NCBI GenBank assembly: GCA_902782655.1
Contig: CACZNY010000120.1
Location: 1-18,888 of the forward strand
DNA: 18,888 nt
Source: an uncultured Lachnospiraceae bacterium
Lineage (GTDB): Bacteria > Bacillota > Clostridia > Lachnospirales > Lachnospiraceae
Direction: 5' to 3'
The translations under genes and the position numbers were made by a program. The notes beneath the pieces were generated by a model. It searched no databases and had not been told where the DNA came from. It worked only from the letters and a program-made list of their open reading frames with translations. This document shows positions 7,802 to 15,693 of the stretch, in pieces; the first letter of the stretch is position 1, and each line of letters opens with the position of its first letter.

Positions 7802-8325
7802 TACTTCTCCTTAATATATTCTTCGTAGCCTATCTCCTGGAGCCGGTCGTTTTTTTTCTTAACTCCGTCTCTCATGTCCTTTTTATAGGCCACAAGCTTT
7901 TCACGTATCTCCGCAGCCGCCTCGTCCGAAGCCGTTGACAGTATTTGGGCAGCAAGTATTCCCGCATTCTTTGCCCCGTCTATAGCGACCGTAGCCACCG
8001 GCACTCCGGGCGGCATCATCAGCATCGAATGAAGCGAATCCATACCGTCAAGAACTTTAGCGCTGAGCGGTACTCCTATCACCGGCCCCTCAAAAAGCGC
8101 TGCGCACATCCCCGGAAGAGCCGCCGCCATTCCTGCCCCGGCTATTATCACCCTTATATCTCTGTCCCATGCACCCCTGCACCATCTGATAAGCTCATCA
8201 GGCTCCCGGTGTGCTGAGATTATCACCATCTCATATCCTATATCAAACTCTTTAAGTATATCTGCCGCCTTGGCCATCTGCCGGATATCCGAATCAGATC
8301 CCATGACTATTCCGACTTTGTACAT
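7801..8325 (-). CDS. purE: 5-(carboxyamino)imidazole ribonucleotide mutase / AIR carboxylase
   Basis: PurE produces carboxyaminoimidazole ribotide, the carboxylation step of purine synthesis. Its 174 residues contain [19 protein letters not shown] (catalytic His region), [20 protein letters not shown] and [19 protein letters not shown]. The loop that reads GAGGAAHLPGM in E. coli is [11 protein letters not shown] here, so one conserved active-site His is absent. Comparable clostridial enzymes share this variant as far as I recall. No purK is in the window, so I cannot say whether it works on N5-CAIR or directly with CO2. GAGGA lies about 7 bases before the ATG. This is the first gene of the pur run, with a clear promoter upstream. 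Confidence 0.95.
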   Translation of the reverse strand: MYKVGIVMGSDSDIRQMAKAADILKEFDIGYEMVIISAHREPDELIRWCRGAWDRDIRVIIAGAGMAAALPGMCAALFEGPVIGVPLSAKVLDGMDSLHSMLMMPPGVPVATVAIDGAKNAGILAAQILSTASDEAAAEIREKLVAYKKDMRDGVKKKNDRLQEIGYEEYIKEK

Positions 8326-8414
8326 TTATCCGTCCTCTGTTATTCAAAAAAGCCGATCATCTGACTTTTGTTTCAGGCATGTCAGCCCCTTCAACGTTAC
8401 GATACAACCAAAGC

Positions 8415-8442
8415 ATTATAACACACATTAACCCTTTGTAAA
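8415..8442 (-). promoter_or_regulatory. Predicted sigma-A promoter of the purE operon
   Basis: On the minus strand TTTACA (8442-8437) and a perfect TATAAT (8420-8415) are 16 bases apart, with a TG one base before the -10 (extended -10). The -35 lies inside the last codons of the upstream aminopeptidase gene. The start would be near 8408, giving a leader of about 80 bases before purE. I see no purine riboswitch core in that leader. Confidence 0.7.
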
Positions 8443-10452
8443 CAGTTCCAGGGGTTTATTAAGCTCCTCCGTTCCGGGCACGACAAAGAGACCGTTTTTG
8501 ATAATAACATGCCTTCCGCCTTCAGCATCTACGCTGGCTATCTCCGAAAGCTCCTCATATGGCAGAGTGATATCCGTATGGCAGTTGAAATAGGCCTTCA
8601 GCGGGTCATCCCTGCGGTATTTGAGAGTATGCTCATTATCCCTGGCCACAAGCCTCCTGCCGTCGGGATTGAATGTCTCTGTATCCTCCTCATAAGTATA
8701 GCAGGTATCTCCAAGCGCAAAATGCGGCCCGGTCTTTTCGGCGATCAGTATAGGAAGCTTGTCTGATATGCCGAATCTCTTTGCCATAATATATGCCGTG
8801 GTATTTGTACCTATCGCAAACTCTCCCATGGGCAGTGTTTCATGATGGAAAAGGATGTTTTCTTCTATATATCTCCGGTTCTCCTTTTCTTCATCAAAGT
8901 TTTTGCATGAATACTCAGTAACAAAGCCATCCTTGAACGTAAACTGAAGCTCCTTGAATATAAGCCCGTTGATATATACCCTGGACACATGAAGTATCCC
9001 ATCAGTACCTTTTAGGACAGGGGATGTGAAAACCTCTCCCACGGGTATATTCACATTAGCTGTACAGTTTTCAAAAATGCTCTCCTGCTTTATATCTGCT
9101 ATGGGATGAAGACATATCCTCATATTGGTCCGATTCGTTCCTTCGCCGATTATCTCCACGAAATCGCCTTTTTCCAGCTCTTCAATAATGTGCTGCTGCA
9201 TCTCCTGCCAGTGCTCATCAGACAGCGTGTTTATTGTCACTGTCTCCTTAAAGATCTCAGGAAAATCAGGTCCCGTCTCAGGCACGGGATAGGATATGAT
9301 GGTAAATGATCTCTCATCCATATGTATGTATTTATTCTGTATCTCCGATGCTCTGGATCTGAGCTCAGTCTTCAGCTTTGACTGCTTTTCTGAAAGCCTG
9401 TAGCTTTCATCGTGATTTACCGGCACAAACTCCTTCTTTCCAAATCTTTCCATAACCGCCGGCCCCGCAAAAACCGCAGCCATATCCTTAACCCTTAAGT
9501 AGGCATTCTCCAATACTTCAAGCTTTCTCTCCACATAGGCTCTGTCAAGGAAAAGCGCCTCGTCCTCCCTGTGGTCATAATCCATCTGTTCGTTCACAAG
9601 ATCGCCGTAGTATCCGACACGGCTGAGACCGCCTCTGACAGCAGCATGAAGAGGCTTTCTGAAAATGGTCACATCAAGTCCGGCTTTTGCAAAGCTTTCT
9701 ATGGATGCACGGACAAGCCTTTCAAAGCCCAGATTATATCTGATATTAACAGTCTTCTTTTTGGAGATATCCTTGCCTGTCACGGCAAAGCCCTTAATAA
9801 ATCCCTGTGTGAAGGTTTCTGCCATGCTCTCTATCTCATCCTCTGAAAGTGAATTTATGAACCCGGCAAGCTTTCTAGTATCCTCGGTAACATACTCTCC
9901 GAATCTGTCAAGATAAGACAGATCGGTCAGATCGGAGCCCATTATTATCCTTTTGGCGAAATCCCTGGAAGGGTCAACCTGGTCTGCAACCCTGTCCGTC
10001 ACGGTCACGTCAGTATAATCAGTCACAAAGCTTTTCAGTATCATATGCACATCAGACACCAGGGAATCTGATACAGTCTTTCCGCTATCTTCCGTCATCT
10101 CAGCGCAGAATGCAGTATATACCTCGAGGAACACCTCATACAGTATGGTTATATCCTCAAGCCTTAAATCTTCCTCTGCCTTAAAAGGTATTACAGCTGT
10201 CAGCTCATAAGCAAGGAACGAAAGCAGCCTTCCCATGTCAGTACCGAACAGGGAAACGGCATAAACCGGATTCACATACGCCGTATCGTACCGTTCCGGT
10301 TTCAGATCTTCGTAGGATCCGCGCAGCAGAAACCCTGCCCCCCTGCGGAAGTACTCACCATAGGGGTCGTAAATCTCTCTTTCTTTTTCCAGTGAGATCA
10401 GCCTTTCCTTCGCCAGCAGATTCCTTTCCCTCAATTCTTCCTTATCCGCCAT
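8428..10452 (-). CDS. M29-family (thermophilic-type) metalloaminopeptidase with long N-terminal extension
   Basis: The C-terminal half matches the M29 aminopeptidases, dimeric two-metal exopeptidases of the cytosol. Counting from the upstream ATG at 10479, the expected metal and catalytic residues are all present: E482 (IPVGEVFTSP), E553 (GEFAIGTN), H586 (GPHFALGD), Y594, and H634/D636 (CHTDI). The characteristic EGTNRTNMRI is at about 446-455. Typical members are near 410 residues; this one is about 675, with roughly 270 extra N-terminal residues, largely helical and charged, of no recognised family. GGAGG at 10465-10469 is 12 bases before the ATG at 10452, only 3 before one at 10461, and downstream of the ATG at 10479. 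I favour 10452, but 10479, with a weak AAGG, remains possible. It ends the pyrimidine operon, 68 bases after the small membrane-protein gene by the chosen start. Confidence 0.88.
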   Translation of the reverse strand: MADKEELRERNLLAKERLISLEKEREIYDPYGEYFRRGAGFLLRGSYEDLKPERYDTAYVNPVYAVSLFGTDMGRLLSFLAYELTAVIPFKAEEDLRLEDITILYEVFLEVYTAFCAEMTEDSGKTVSDSLVSDVHMILKSFVTDYTDVTVTDRVADQVDPSRDFAKRIIMGSDLTDLSYLDRFGEYVTEDTRKLAGFINSLSEDEIESMAETFTQGFIKGFAVTGKDISKKKTVNIRYNLGFERLVRASIESFAKAGLDVTIFRKPLHAAVRGGLSRVGYYGDLVNEQMDYDHREDEALFLDRAYVERKLEVLENAYLRVKDMAAVFAGPAVMERFGKKEFVPVNHDESYRLSEKQSKLKTELRSRASEIQNKYIHMDERSFTIISYPVPETGPDFPEIFKETVTINTLSDEHWQEMQQHIIEELEKGDFVEIIGEGTNRTNMRICLHPIADIKQESIFENCTANVNIPVGEVFTSPVLKGTDGILHVSRVYINGLIFKELQFTFKDGFVTEYSCKNFDEEKENRRYIEENILFHHETLPMGEFAIGTNTTAYIMAKRFGISDKLPILIAEKTGPHFALGDTCYTYEEDTETFNPDGRRLVARDNEHTLKYRRDDPLKAYFNCHTDITLPYEELSEIASVDAEGGRHVIIKNGLFVVPGTEELNKPLELFTKG

Positions 10453-10520
10453 ATCCCCCATTATCCTCCATGAAATCATCCGAAGCCTTAGCCGTCCAAA
10501 GCACTACGGCTGTCTGGCAG

Positions 10521-10850
10521 TTATCCGATGCCTGTTATACCGATATAGATCACTAATGCCCACAGGAGCATGGATATCACAGAAACTGCAAAACCAACCC
10601 TTGGCAGCATCGGGAATACATCACTCTCACTGAGCGCCTTTAAGCCCAGCACTATACCCACAAAGGCAAATACCATTGCAAGCAGCCCGGCTCCCCCCAT
10701 ACGCGAAGCCATCGCATCCGCATCCTTAATACAGAAGACTACAGCCAAAAAAAAGGAAATGAGAGCCATCATGCCAAACATGAACGCCATCATTCCCGTT
10801 TTGGAGTGTCGGTTGCTTGTAAATATATATCTTTTTTCAAATATCGACAT
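10521..10850 (-). CDS. Small three-helix membrane protein, function unknown
   Basis: This 109-residue protein has a short polar N terminus (EKRYIFTSNRHSKTG) and three predicted transmembrane helices at roughly 19-41, 53-72 and 84-104. The first connection carries a short charged segment, KDADAMASR. I see no catalytic motif. Its ATG follows the pyrE stop directly (TAAATG) with AAGGA in front, so translation is probably coupled to pyrE. Position alone does not give it a role in pyrimidine metabolism. I recall similar small proteins with an N-terminal FTSNRHS-like segment in Lachnospiraceae but cannot name the family with confidence. Confidence 0.85.
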   Translation of the reverse strand: MSIFEKRYIFTSNRHSKTGMMAFMFGMMALISFFLAVVFCIKDADAMASRMGGAGLLAMVFAFVGIVLGLKALSESDVFPMLPRVGFAVSVISMLLWALVIYIGITGIG

Positions 10851-11528
10851 TTATCCTTCCGCACCATACTGCTCATAGTAAGCATCTATGGCAGCCTTTA
10901 ATCTGCTGTCTATTATGATCCTCCCGTCAACTTCATGAGAGGTAAGATACTCTATGACCTCGCTCATGGTTACTATGGCATGGGTGGGAAATCCGAACTT
11001 TTCTTCTATTTCACTGAGTGCGGACTTTTTCCCCTCCCCTCTTTCCTGTCTGTCTACGGAAACACACATGCCTGTTATCTTAACCTTTCCCTGAGCCATT
11101 ATTATGGGAAGCGTTTCTCTTATGGAGGTCCCTGCCGTTGTCACATCCTCAATTATAACGACTCTGTCACCGTCGTTTATCGGCCCCCCCAAAAGGATCC
11201 CCTTATCGCCATGATCCTTTACCTCTTTCCTGTTGCTGCAATACCTGATCTTTGCATCATGTTCCTCTGCAAGCGCTATAGTAGCCGCTACCGTGAGCGG
11301 TATCCCCTTATAGGCCGGCCCGAAGAGCACTTCAAAGTCCGTGCCGAAGCTTTCCGCTATCGCTCTGGCATAGTATCTTCCGAGCTTTCCCAGCTGTTCT
11401 CCCGTGCGGTAATATCCCGTATTCACAAAAAAAGGAGTCTTTCTGCCGCTTTTGGTCACGAAGTCACCGAACTTCAGTACTTCGCACCTTATCATAAACT
11501 CTATAAACTCTTCCTTATATCTCTCCAT
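10851..11528 (-). CDS. pyrE: Orotate phosphoribosyltransferase
   Basis: PyrE converts orotate and PRPP to orotidine monophosphate, the fifth pyrimidine step. Features seen are FGDFVTKSGRKTPFFVN near the N terminus, LFGPAYKGIPL, the mobile-loop RYCSNRKEVKDHG with its Lys and Arg side chains, and the PRPP loop VVIIEDVTTAGTS. Reading the frame open gives a GTG at 11561, but GGAGG at 11536-11540 lies 7 bases before the ATG at 11528 and the homologous N terminus (MERYKEEFIEFM) begins there. I therefore use 11528, giving 225 residues, the usual length for clostridial PyrE. It lies 29 bases downstream of pyrF, whose product acts on the OMP made by PyrE. Confidence 0.97.
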   Translation of the reverse strand: MERYKEEFIEFMIRCEVLKFGDFVTKSGRKTPFFVNTGYYRTGEQLGKLGRYYARAIAESFGTDFEVLFGPAYKGIPLTVAATIALAEEHDAKIRYCSNRKEVKDHGDKGILLGGPINDGDRVVIIEDVTTAGTSIRETLPIIMAQGKVKITGMCVSVDRQERGEGKKSALSEIEEKFGFPTHAIVTMSEVIEYLTSHEVDGRIIIDSRLKAAIDAYYEQYGAEG

Positions 11529-11535
11529 CGTCATC

Positions 11536-11540
11536 CCTCC
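11536..11540 (-). promoter_or_regulatory. Ribosome binding site fixing the pyrE start
   Basis: GGAGG on the minus strand, 7 bases before the ATG at 11528 and 18 bases after the pyrF stop. Confidence 0.75.
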
Positions 11541-11557
11541 GAATCCTTCTTCACGGC

Positions 11558-12547
11558 TCACAATACCGCATTGATATCCTTTATCATATCTTTTACTGCC
11601 TCCCTTGAGGCCTCTGCAAAAGTAAACTCATCAAACCGGCTGCTGTATGGCTCTTTCGTGTAAGCCGCTATAATGCCTCTGCTCGAATTGACTATGGCTC
11701 CGAGTCCGTCCTTATTAAAGAATGCCCTGAGATCTGAAGCTTTACCCCCCTGTGCCCCGTAGCCGGGTACAAGGATATAGGTATGCGGCATGAGCTTTCG
11801 GGCAGCCTCCCCCTGTCCGGGGTAGGTAGCTCCCACTACAGCTCCTACATTGCTGTATGCCCCATCCATGGAATCCAGCCCCCACTCCCTTACCTTGTCA
11901 GCCACCAGCTCAAACAACGGTCTGCCTGTCACATTCATGCCTTCCGCGCCCTCGAGCCTTGACAGCTCCTCAGCATCCTCAGACATGCCCTCACCGGCTA
12001 TGAGCTGATCCTGGAATTCCCCGCTTGAAGGATTGGAGGTCTTTACCAGTACGAAGATTCCCCTGTCATTTCTATTGCATACATCAATAAAGGGCTTCAC
12101 ACCGTCTGTTCCAAGGTATGGATTGACCGTAGCGAAATCCGCGTCAAACGGTCTGCATGAAGCATCGCCCACCTTTATCTCCCCGAGATGCGCAATGGCA
12201 TATGACTCGGAAGTAGATCCTATATCTCCCCTCTTCACATCAGCAATGACTATAAGTCCCTTTTCATGGCAGTAATCCACTGTCTCCTTGTAGGCGGAAA
12301 GCCCCGGCAGGCCGAACTGCTCGTACATGGCGATCTGAGGCTTTACTGCAGGGATAAGATCAGACACCGCATCAACTATTGCTTTATTAAACGATAAGAC
12401 CGCGTCTGCTGCCGCTTCAAGAGTATCCCCCTTCTTTTCCACAGCCTCTTTCATCAGGTGAGTCGGTATAAACTTCAGGCCGGGATCAAGCCCAACCACC
12501 ACCGGCGCCTTTTTTTCAACGATTTTTTCTATCAGTCTGCTTATCAT
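11558..12547 (-). CDS. pyrF: Orotidine 5'-phosphate decarboxylase, long (type 2) form
   Basis: PyrF decarboxylates OMP to UMP, the last step of de novo pyrimidine synthesis. The 329-residue sequence belongs to the longer type 2 class, as opposed to the roughly 240-residue E. coli type. It shows VVVGLDPGLKFIP, KPQIAMYEQFG, the catalytic IVIADVKRGDIGSTSESYA (Asp-Lys-Asp network), VNPYLGTDGVKPF, FVLVKTSNPSSGEFQD, VGAVVGATYPG, the phosphate-gripping VPGYGAQGG and IVNSSRGII. The ATG shares one base with the nrdD stop (TAATG), so translation is probably coupled to nrdD. Stop is 29 bases before pyrE. Confidence 0.97.
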   Translation of the reverse strand: MISRLIEKIVEKKAPVVVGLDPGLKFIPTHLMKEAVEKKGDTLEAAADAVLSFNKAIVDAVSDLIPAVKPQIAMYEQFGLPGLSAYKETVDYCHEKGLIVIADVKRGDIGSTSESYAIAHLGEIKVGDASCRPFDADFATVNPYLGTDGVKPFIDVCNRNDRGIFVLVKTSNPSSGEFQDQLIAGEGMSEDAEELSRLEGAEGMNVTGRPLFELVADKVREWGLDSMDGAYSNVGAVVGATYPGQGEAARKLMPHTYILVPGYGAQGGKASDLRAFFNKDGLGAIVNSSRGIIAAYTKEPYSSRFDEFTFAEASREAVKDMIKDINAVL

Positions 12548-14619
12548 TACTCACTTACCTCATATGTTTTCCTGTCTGCAAATTCCTGAATCTTTCCATC
12601 ATTCCAATTCTGCACGGGCCTGTAATATCCGGTTATCCTCGAATAGATCTCCGTAGCCCTGCCGCATTTCGGACATATCCTCTGCTCTCCTGAAAGATAC
12701 CCGTGTTCGGGACAGACTGAATATGTCGGTGTGATCGTGTAATAAGGGAGTTTGTAATTATCCGAAATCTTCTTTACAAGCTCAGCAGCTGCCCTCCAGT
12801 CAGGAAGCTTCTCCCCAAGGAAGCAGTGGAATACCGTTCCGGATGTATACAGCACCTGAAGCTCGTCCTCTTTGTCCAGGGCCTCAAAGATATCACCCGT
12901 AAATCCCACCGGCAGATGCGAGGAATTGGTATAATAAGGTGTCTCACCCGGTGCCCCCGCCGTGATTATATTGGGATATTTCTGCCTGTCGTGCTTCGCA
13001 AGCCTGTAGGCCGTGCTCTCTGCCGGGGATGCCTCAAGATTATACAGATCTCCATACTGCTCCTGATACTTAATGAGGCGTTCCCTCATATGGTTCAGGA
13101 CCTTCTTTGTGAAATCCAGCGACTCCCTGTGTGTCAGATCCTTTGCGATCCAGTTCGCATTAAGGCAGGCTTCATTCATTCCCACAAGTCCTATCGTCGA
13201 GAAATGATTCTTAAAGGATCCCAGATATCTTTTGGTATAAGGATAGAGCCCTTCCTCGAGAAGTCTGGATATAAGCTCCCTCTTGACCTTAAGCGACCTG
13301 GCCGCTATATCCATAAGTCTGTCAAGCCGCGCGAAAAAGTCGTTTTCACTTATGGAGAGATACGCAAGGCGGGGCATATTGAGCGTTACAACTCCTATCG
13401 ATCCGGTAGACTCTCCGGAACCGAAAAATCCGCCGCTTTTTTTGCGAAGCTCCCTGAGATCCAGCCTCAACCTGCAGCACATGGAACGGATATCAGAAGG
13501 CTTCATGTCCGAATTCACATAGTTTGAGAAATATGGCGTGCCGTACTTACTGGTCATTTCGAACAACAGCTTATTATTTTCCGTATCCGACCAGTCAAAA
13601 TCACGGGTGATGGAATATGTCGGTATCGGATACTGAAAGCCCCTGCCGTCAGCGTCGCCTTCTATCATAGTCTCGATAAAGGCGCGGTTTACCATATCCA
13701 TCTCTTTCTTACAGTCCCTGTAGCAGAAATCCTGCGGCTTGCCTCCGACTATGGCCGGCATTTCCGCCAGATCATCCGGCACTGTCCAGTCGAGGGTAAT
13801 ATTAGTAAACGGCGCCTGCGTCCCCCATCTTGAGGGAGTATTGACTCCGAAAATAAACGATTCGATACATTGCTTTACCTCCCTGTACGAGAGGTTTTCC
13901 GATCTCACGAAGGGTGCAAGATAGGTGTCAAAGGATGAGAAGGCCTGAGCCCCTGCCCATTCATTCTGCATAATTCCCAGAAAATTTACCATCTGGTTGC
14001 AAAGAACCGAAAGATGTCTGGCAGGAGATGAAGATATCTTGCCCTTGATCCCGCCAAGCCCCTCCTGCAAAAGCTGCATAAGCGACCAGCCTGCGCAGTA
14101 TCCCGTCAGCATGGAGAGATCATGTATATGCATATCACAGTCCCTGTGCGCACCTGCTATTTCCTGATCATATATCTCTGACAGCCAGTAATTGGCGGTC
14201 ACCGCTCCCGAATTTGAGAGGATCAGGCCTCCCACGCTGTAGGTTATTGTAGAGTTTTCCTTTACTCTCCAGTCTTCGTTATGCACATAGGAATTTACTA
14301 CATCACGATAGTTAAGGATTGCCGAGTTCATGTTACGCACGTTCTCACGCTGCTTACGGTAAAGAATATAAGCCTTGGCTACCTCGGTAAAGCCTGCCTG
14401 ATTCAGTACTTTTTCAACGGAATCCTGTATATCCTCGACTCCTATCGCATCGTTTACTATCTTCTCCTCAAAATCAGCAGTGACGCGCAAAGCAAGGAGC
14501 TCAATAATGTCATTATTGTACTGCTTCTCGCATGCAACAAATGCCTTTACTATAGCGTCATTTATTTTGGTAATGTCAAAATCGGCCTTTTGGCCGTCTC
14601 TCTTAACTACATAAAACAT
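12547..14619 (-). CDS. nrdD: Anaerobic ribonucleoside-triphosphate reductase (class III, glycyl radical)
   Basis: NrdD makes deoxyribonucleotides from ribonucleoside triphosphates under anoxia. The 690-residue protein starts with an ATP-cone allosteric domain (about 2-92, VKRDGQKADFDITKIN). The body carries GYCAGWSLMQLL and a second conserved cysteine region at MCCRLRLDL, as expected for the thiyl-radical and partner cysteines. Near the C terminus C636, H639, C649 and C652 form a probable zinc site. RITGYY places the glycyl radical at G664, and the ending NWNDGKIQEF fits the family. The activating enzyme gene nrdG, often adjacent, is not within this window. GGGAG about 8 bases before the ATG supports the start. 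It lies 21 bases after the TPR lipoprotein gene and overlaps pyrF by one base. Confidence 0.96.
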   Translation of the reverse strand: MFYVVKRDGQKADFDITKINDAIVKAFVACEKQYNNDIIELLALRVTADFEEKIVNDAIGVEDIQDSVEKVLNQAGFTEVAKAYILYRKQRENVRNMNSAILNYRDVVNSYVHNEDWRVKENSTITYSVGGLILSNSGAVTANYWLSEIYDQEIAGAHRDCDMHIHDLSMLTGYCAGWSLMQLLQEGLGGIKGKISSSPARHLSVLCNQMVNFLGIMQNEWAGAQAFSSFDTYLAPFVRSENLSYREVKQCIESFIFGVNTPSRWGTQAPFTNITLDWTVPDDLAEMPAIVGGKPQDFCYRDCKKEMDMVNRAFIETMIEGDADGRGFQYPIPTYSITRDFDWSDTENNKLLFEMTSKYGTPYFSNYVNSDMKPSDIRSMCCRLRLDLRELRKKSGGFFGSGESTGSIGVVTLNMPRLAYLSISENDFFARLDRLMDIAARSLKVKRELISRLLEEGLYPYTKRYLGSFKNHFSTIGLVGMNEACLNANWIAKDLTHRESLDFTKKVLNHMRERLIKYQEQYGDLYNLEASPAESTAYRLAKHDRQKYPNIITAGAPGETPYYTNSSHLPVGFTGDIFEALDKEDELQVLYTSGTVFHCFLGEKLPDWRAAAELVKKISDNYKLPYYTITPTYSVCPEHGYLSGEQRICPKCGRATEIYSRITGYYRPVQNWNDGKIQEFADRKTYEVSE

Positions 14620-14640
14620 TTATGATTCTCCCGGGTATGA

Positions 14641-15693
14641 TCACCTTGTTTCCAGAAATCCGTTTTCCCTTACTGCACCCTCATCTGCGGGATAATCCTC
14701 AAGATAATCCTGCATAAGTGTTTTGGCCCTGTCGTAATCTCCCAAATACTCATAGGCCGCTATCTGATTGAATCTAAGCGACTGATCCATAGCCGGATCC
14801 TCAAGCTCTATTCCTCTGTTAAAAGCCTCCAAAGCCGCACTGTAATCAGACAGTGCCATAAGGCAAAGTCCCAGCTGATTCGTAACCTGGGCATTGGATG
14901 GATCATTCTCCAGATATGACCTGTAAAGAGAAGCCGCGTAATTCATATCTCCCATCGCCTCGTAGGTGCGCCCCAGATAAAGCGTGGCCTGAGGCTCCTT
15001 TTCGTTCTTCACGGCATTTTCCAGATTCTCCTTCGCTCTGTCGTAATCGCCCATGCAAAAGTACAGCCGCCCCTTTTGAAACGATGACAGCTTTTTATTA
15101 AGCTCCATGGCGCTTTTCAAATATCTCTCCCCGTCCGACGACAATCCCGCATCAGACAGCGCCTCATATATCTGGATATACAGGTCCGGGTCGTCCGGCG
15201 AGAGCTTTACCGCCTTGTCGAAGTCGGATTTTGCATTGTCGACATCCTGCATGGCAATAAAGGTCCGCCCTCTGAGATAGTATGCATCCGACTCCTTTGG
15301 AAATAACGCTATGATCGCCGAGTATGTATCATTAGCCCCTTTAACATCGCCAAGTCTGTATTGCGAGACAGCAAGATAATAAGAGATATCAATGTCCATT
15401 CGCTGCACATAGCCCTTATTTTCAGACAGTGCAGCCGTAAAATCATCAACAGCTGCCCCATAATCGGAAAGCCCCATTTCAGCTATGCCCCGGGATCGGT
15501 GTATAAGCCTGATATTCTCTCCCGCTTTCTCGGCAGCTTCAAGGCTCTCGAGCGACTCGGCATAGGATCCGTTTTCTATCAGAGAGTCAGCCTCTTTAAT
15601 ATGAGCCGTCCCCGATCCGCATCCCGTAAGAAATGCCGCTATAAAAAAACATGCGGCAACACTCAGTGACAGCTTATCTGCCGCTCTCCCCAT
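14641..15693 (-). CDS. TPR-repeat lipoprotein
   Basis: With the ATG at 15693 the protein has 350 residues. A lipoprotein signal peptide comes first (basic start, hydrophobic core AACFFIAAF, lipobox LTGC with the lipidated Cys at position 25). The rest is a series of tetratricopeptide repeats, about eight or nine helical pairs with typical GDYDRAKENLENAVK and YSAALEAFNRGIEL units. It should be anchored on the outer face of the membrane and act as a protein-binding scaffold; the partner is unknown. The frame is open upstream to 15789, but that would put the signal peptide more than 30 residues inside, so 15693 is preferred. It overlaps the end of the GGDEF gene by 20 bases and is followed by nrdD after 21. 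Confidence 0.88.
   Translation of the reverse strand: MGRAADKLSLSVAACFFIAAFLTGCGSGTAHIKEADSLIENGSYAESLESLEAAEKAGENIRLIHRSRGIAEMGLSDYGAAVDDFTAALSENKGYVQRMDIDISYYLAVSQYRLGDVKGANDTYSAIIALFPKESDAYYLRGRTFIAMQDVDNAKSDFDKAVKLSPDDPDLYIQIYEALSDAGLSSDGERYLKSAMELNKKLSSFQKGRLYFCMGDYDRAKENLENAVKNEKEPQATLYLGRTYEAMGDMNYAASLYRSYLENDPSNAQVTNQLGLCLMALSDYSAALEAFNRGIELEDPAMDQSLRFNQIAAYEYLGDYDRAKTLMQDYLEDYPADEGAVRENGFLETR

Noticed and set aside
8341..8408. Possible attenuator or riboswitch in the purE leader
   Set aside because: A 5-bp stem (CTGAC/GTCAG) and a GGC followed by six T on the minus strand are present, but the stem next to the T-run is very weak. No guanine, ZTP or PRPP riboswitch core is visible in a leader of only about 80 bases.
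10851..11561. pyrE starting at the GTG at 11561
   Set aside because: That start would overlap the pyrF stop and put the strong GGAGG inside the gene; the ATG at 11528 has ideal spacing and matches the usual N terminus.
10935..11663. 242-residue plus-strand frame
   Set aside because: Antisense to pyrE and the end of pyrF; a shadow of those well-supported genes.
12826..13527. 233-residue plus-strand frame
   Set aside because: Entirely antisense to the nrdD coding region; no ribosome binding site or recognisable motif.
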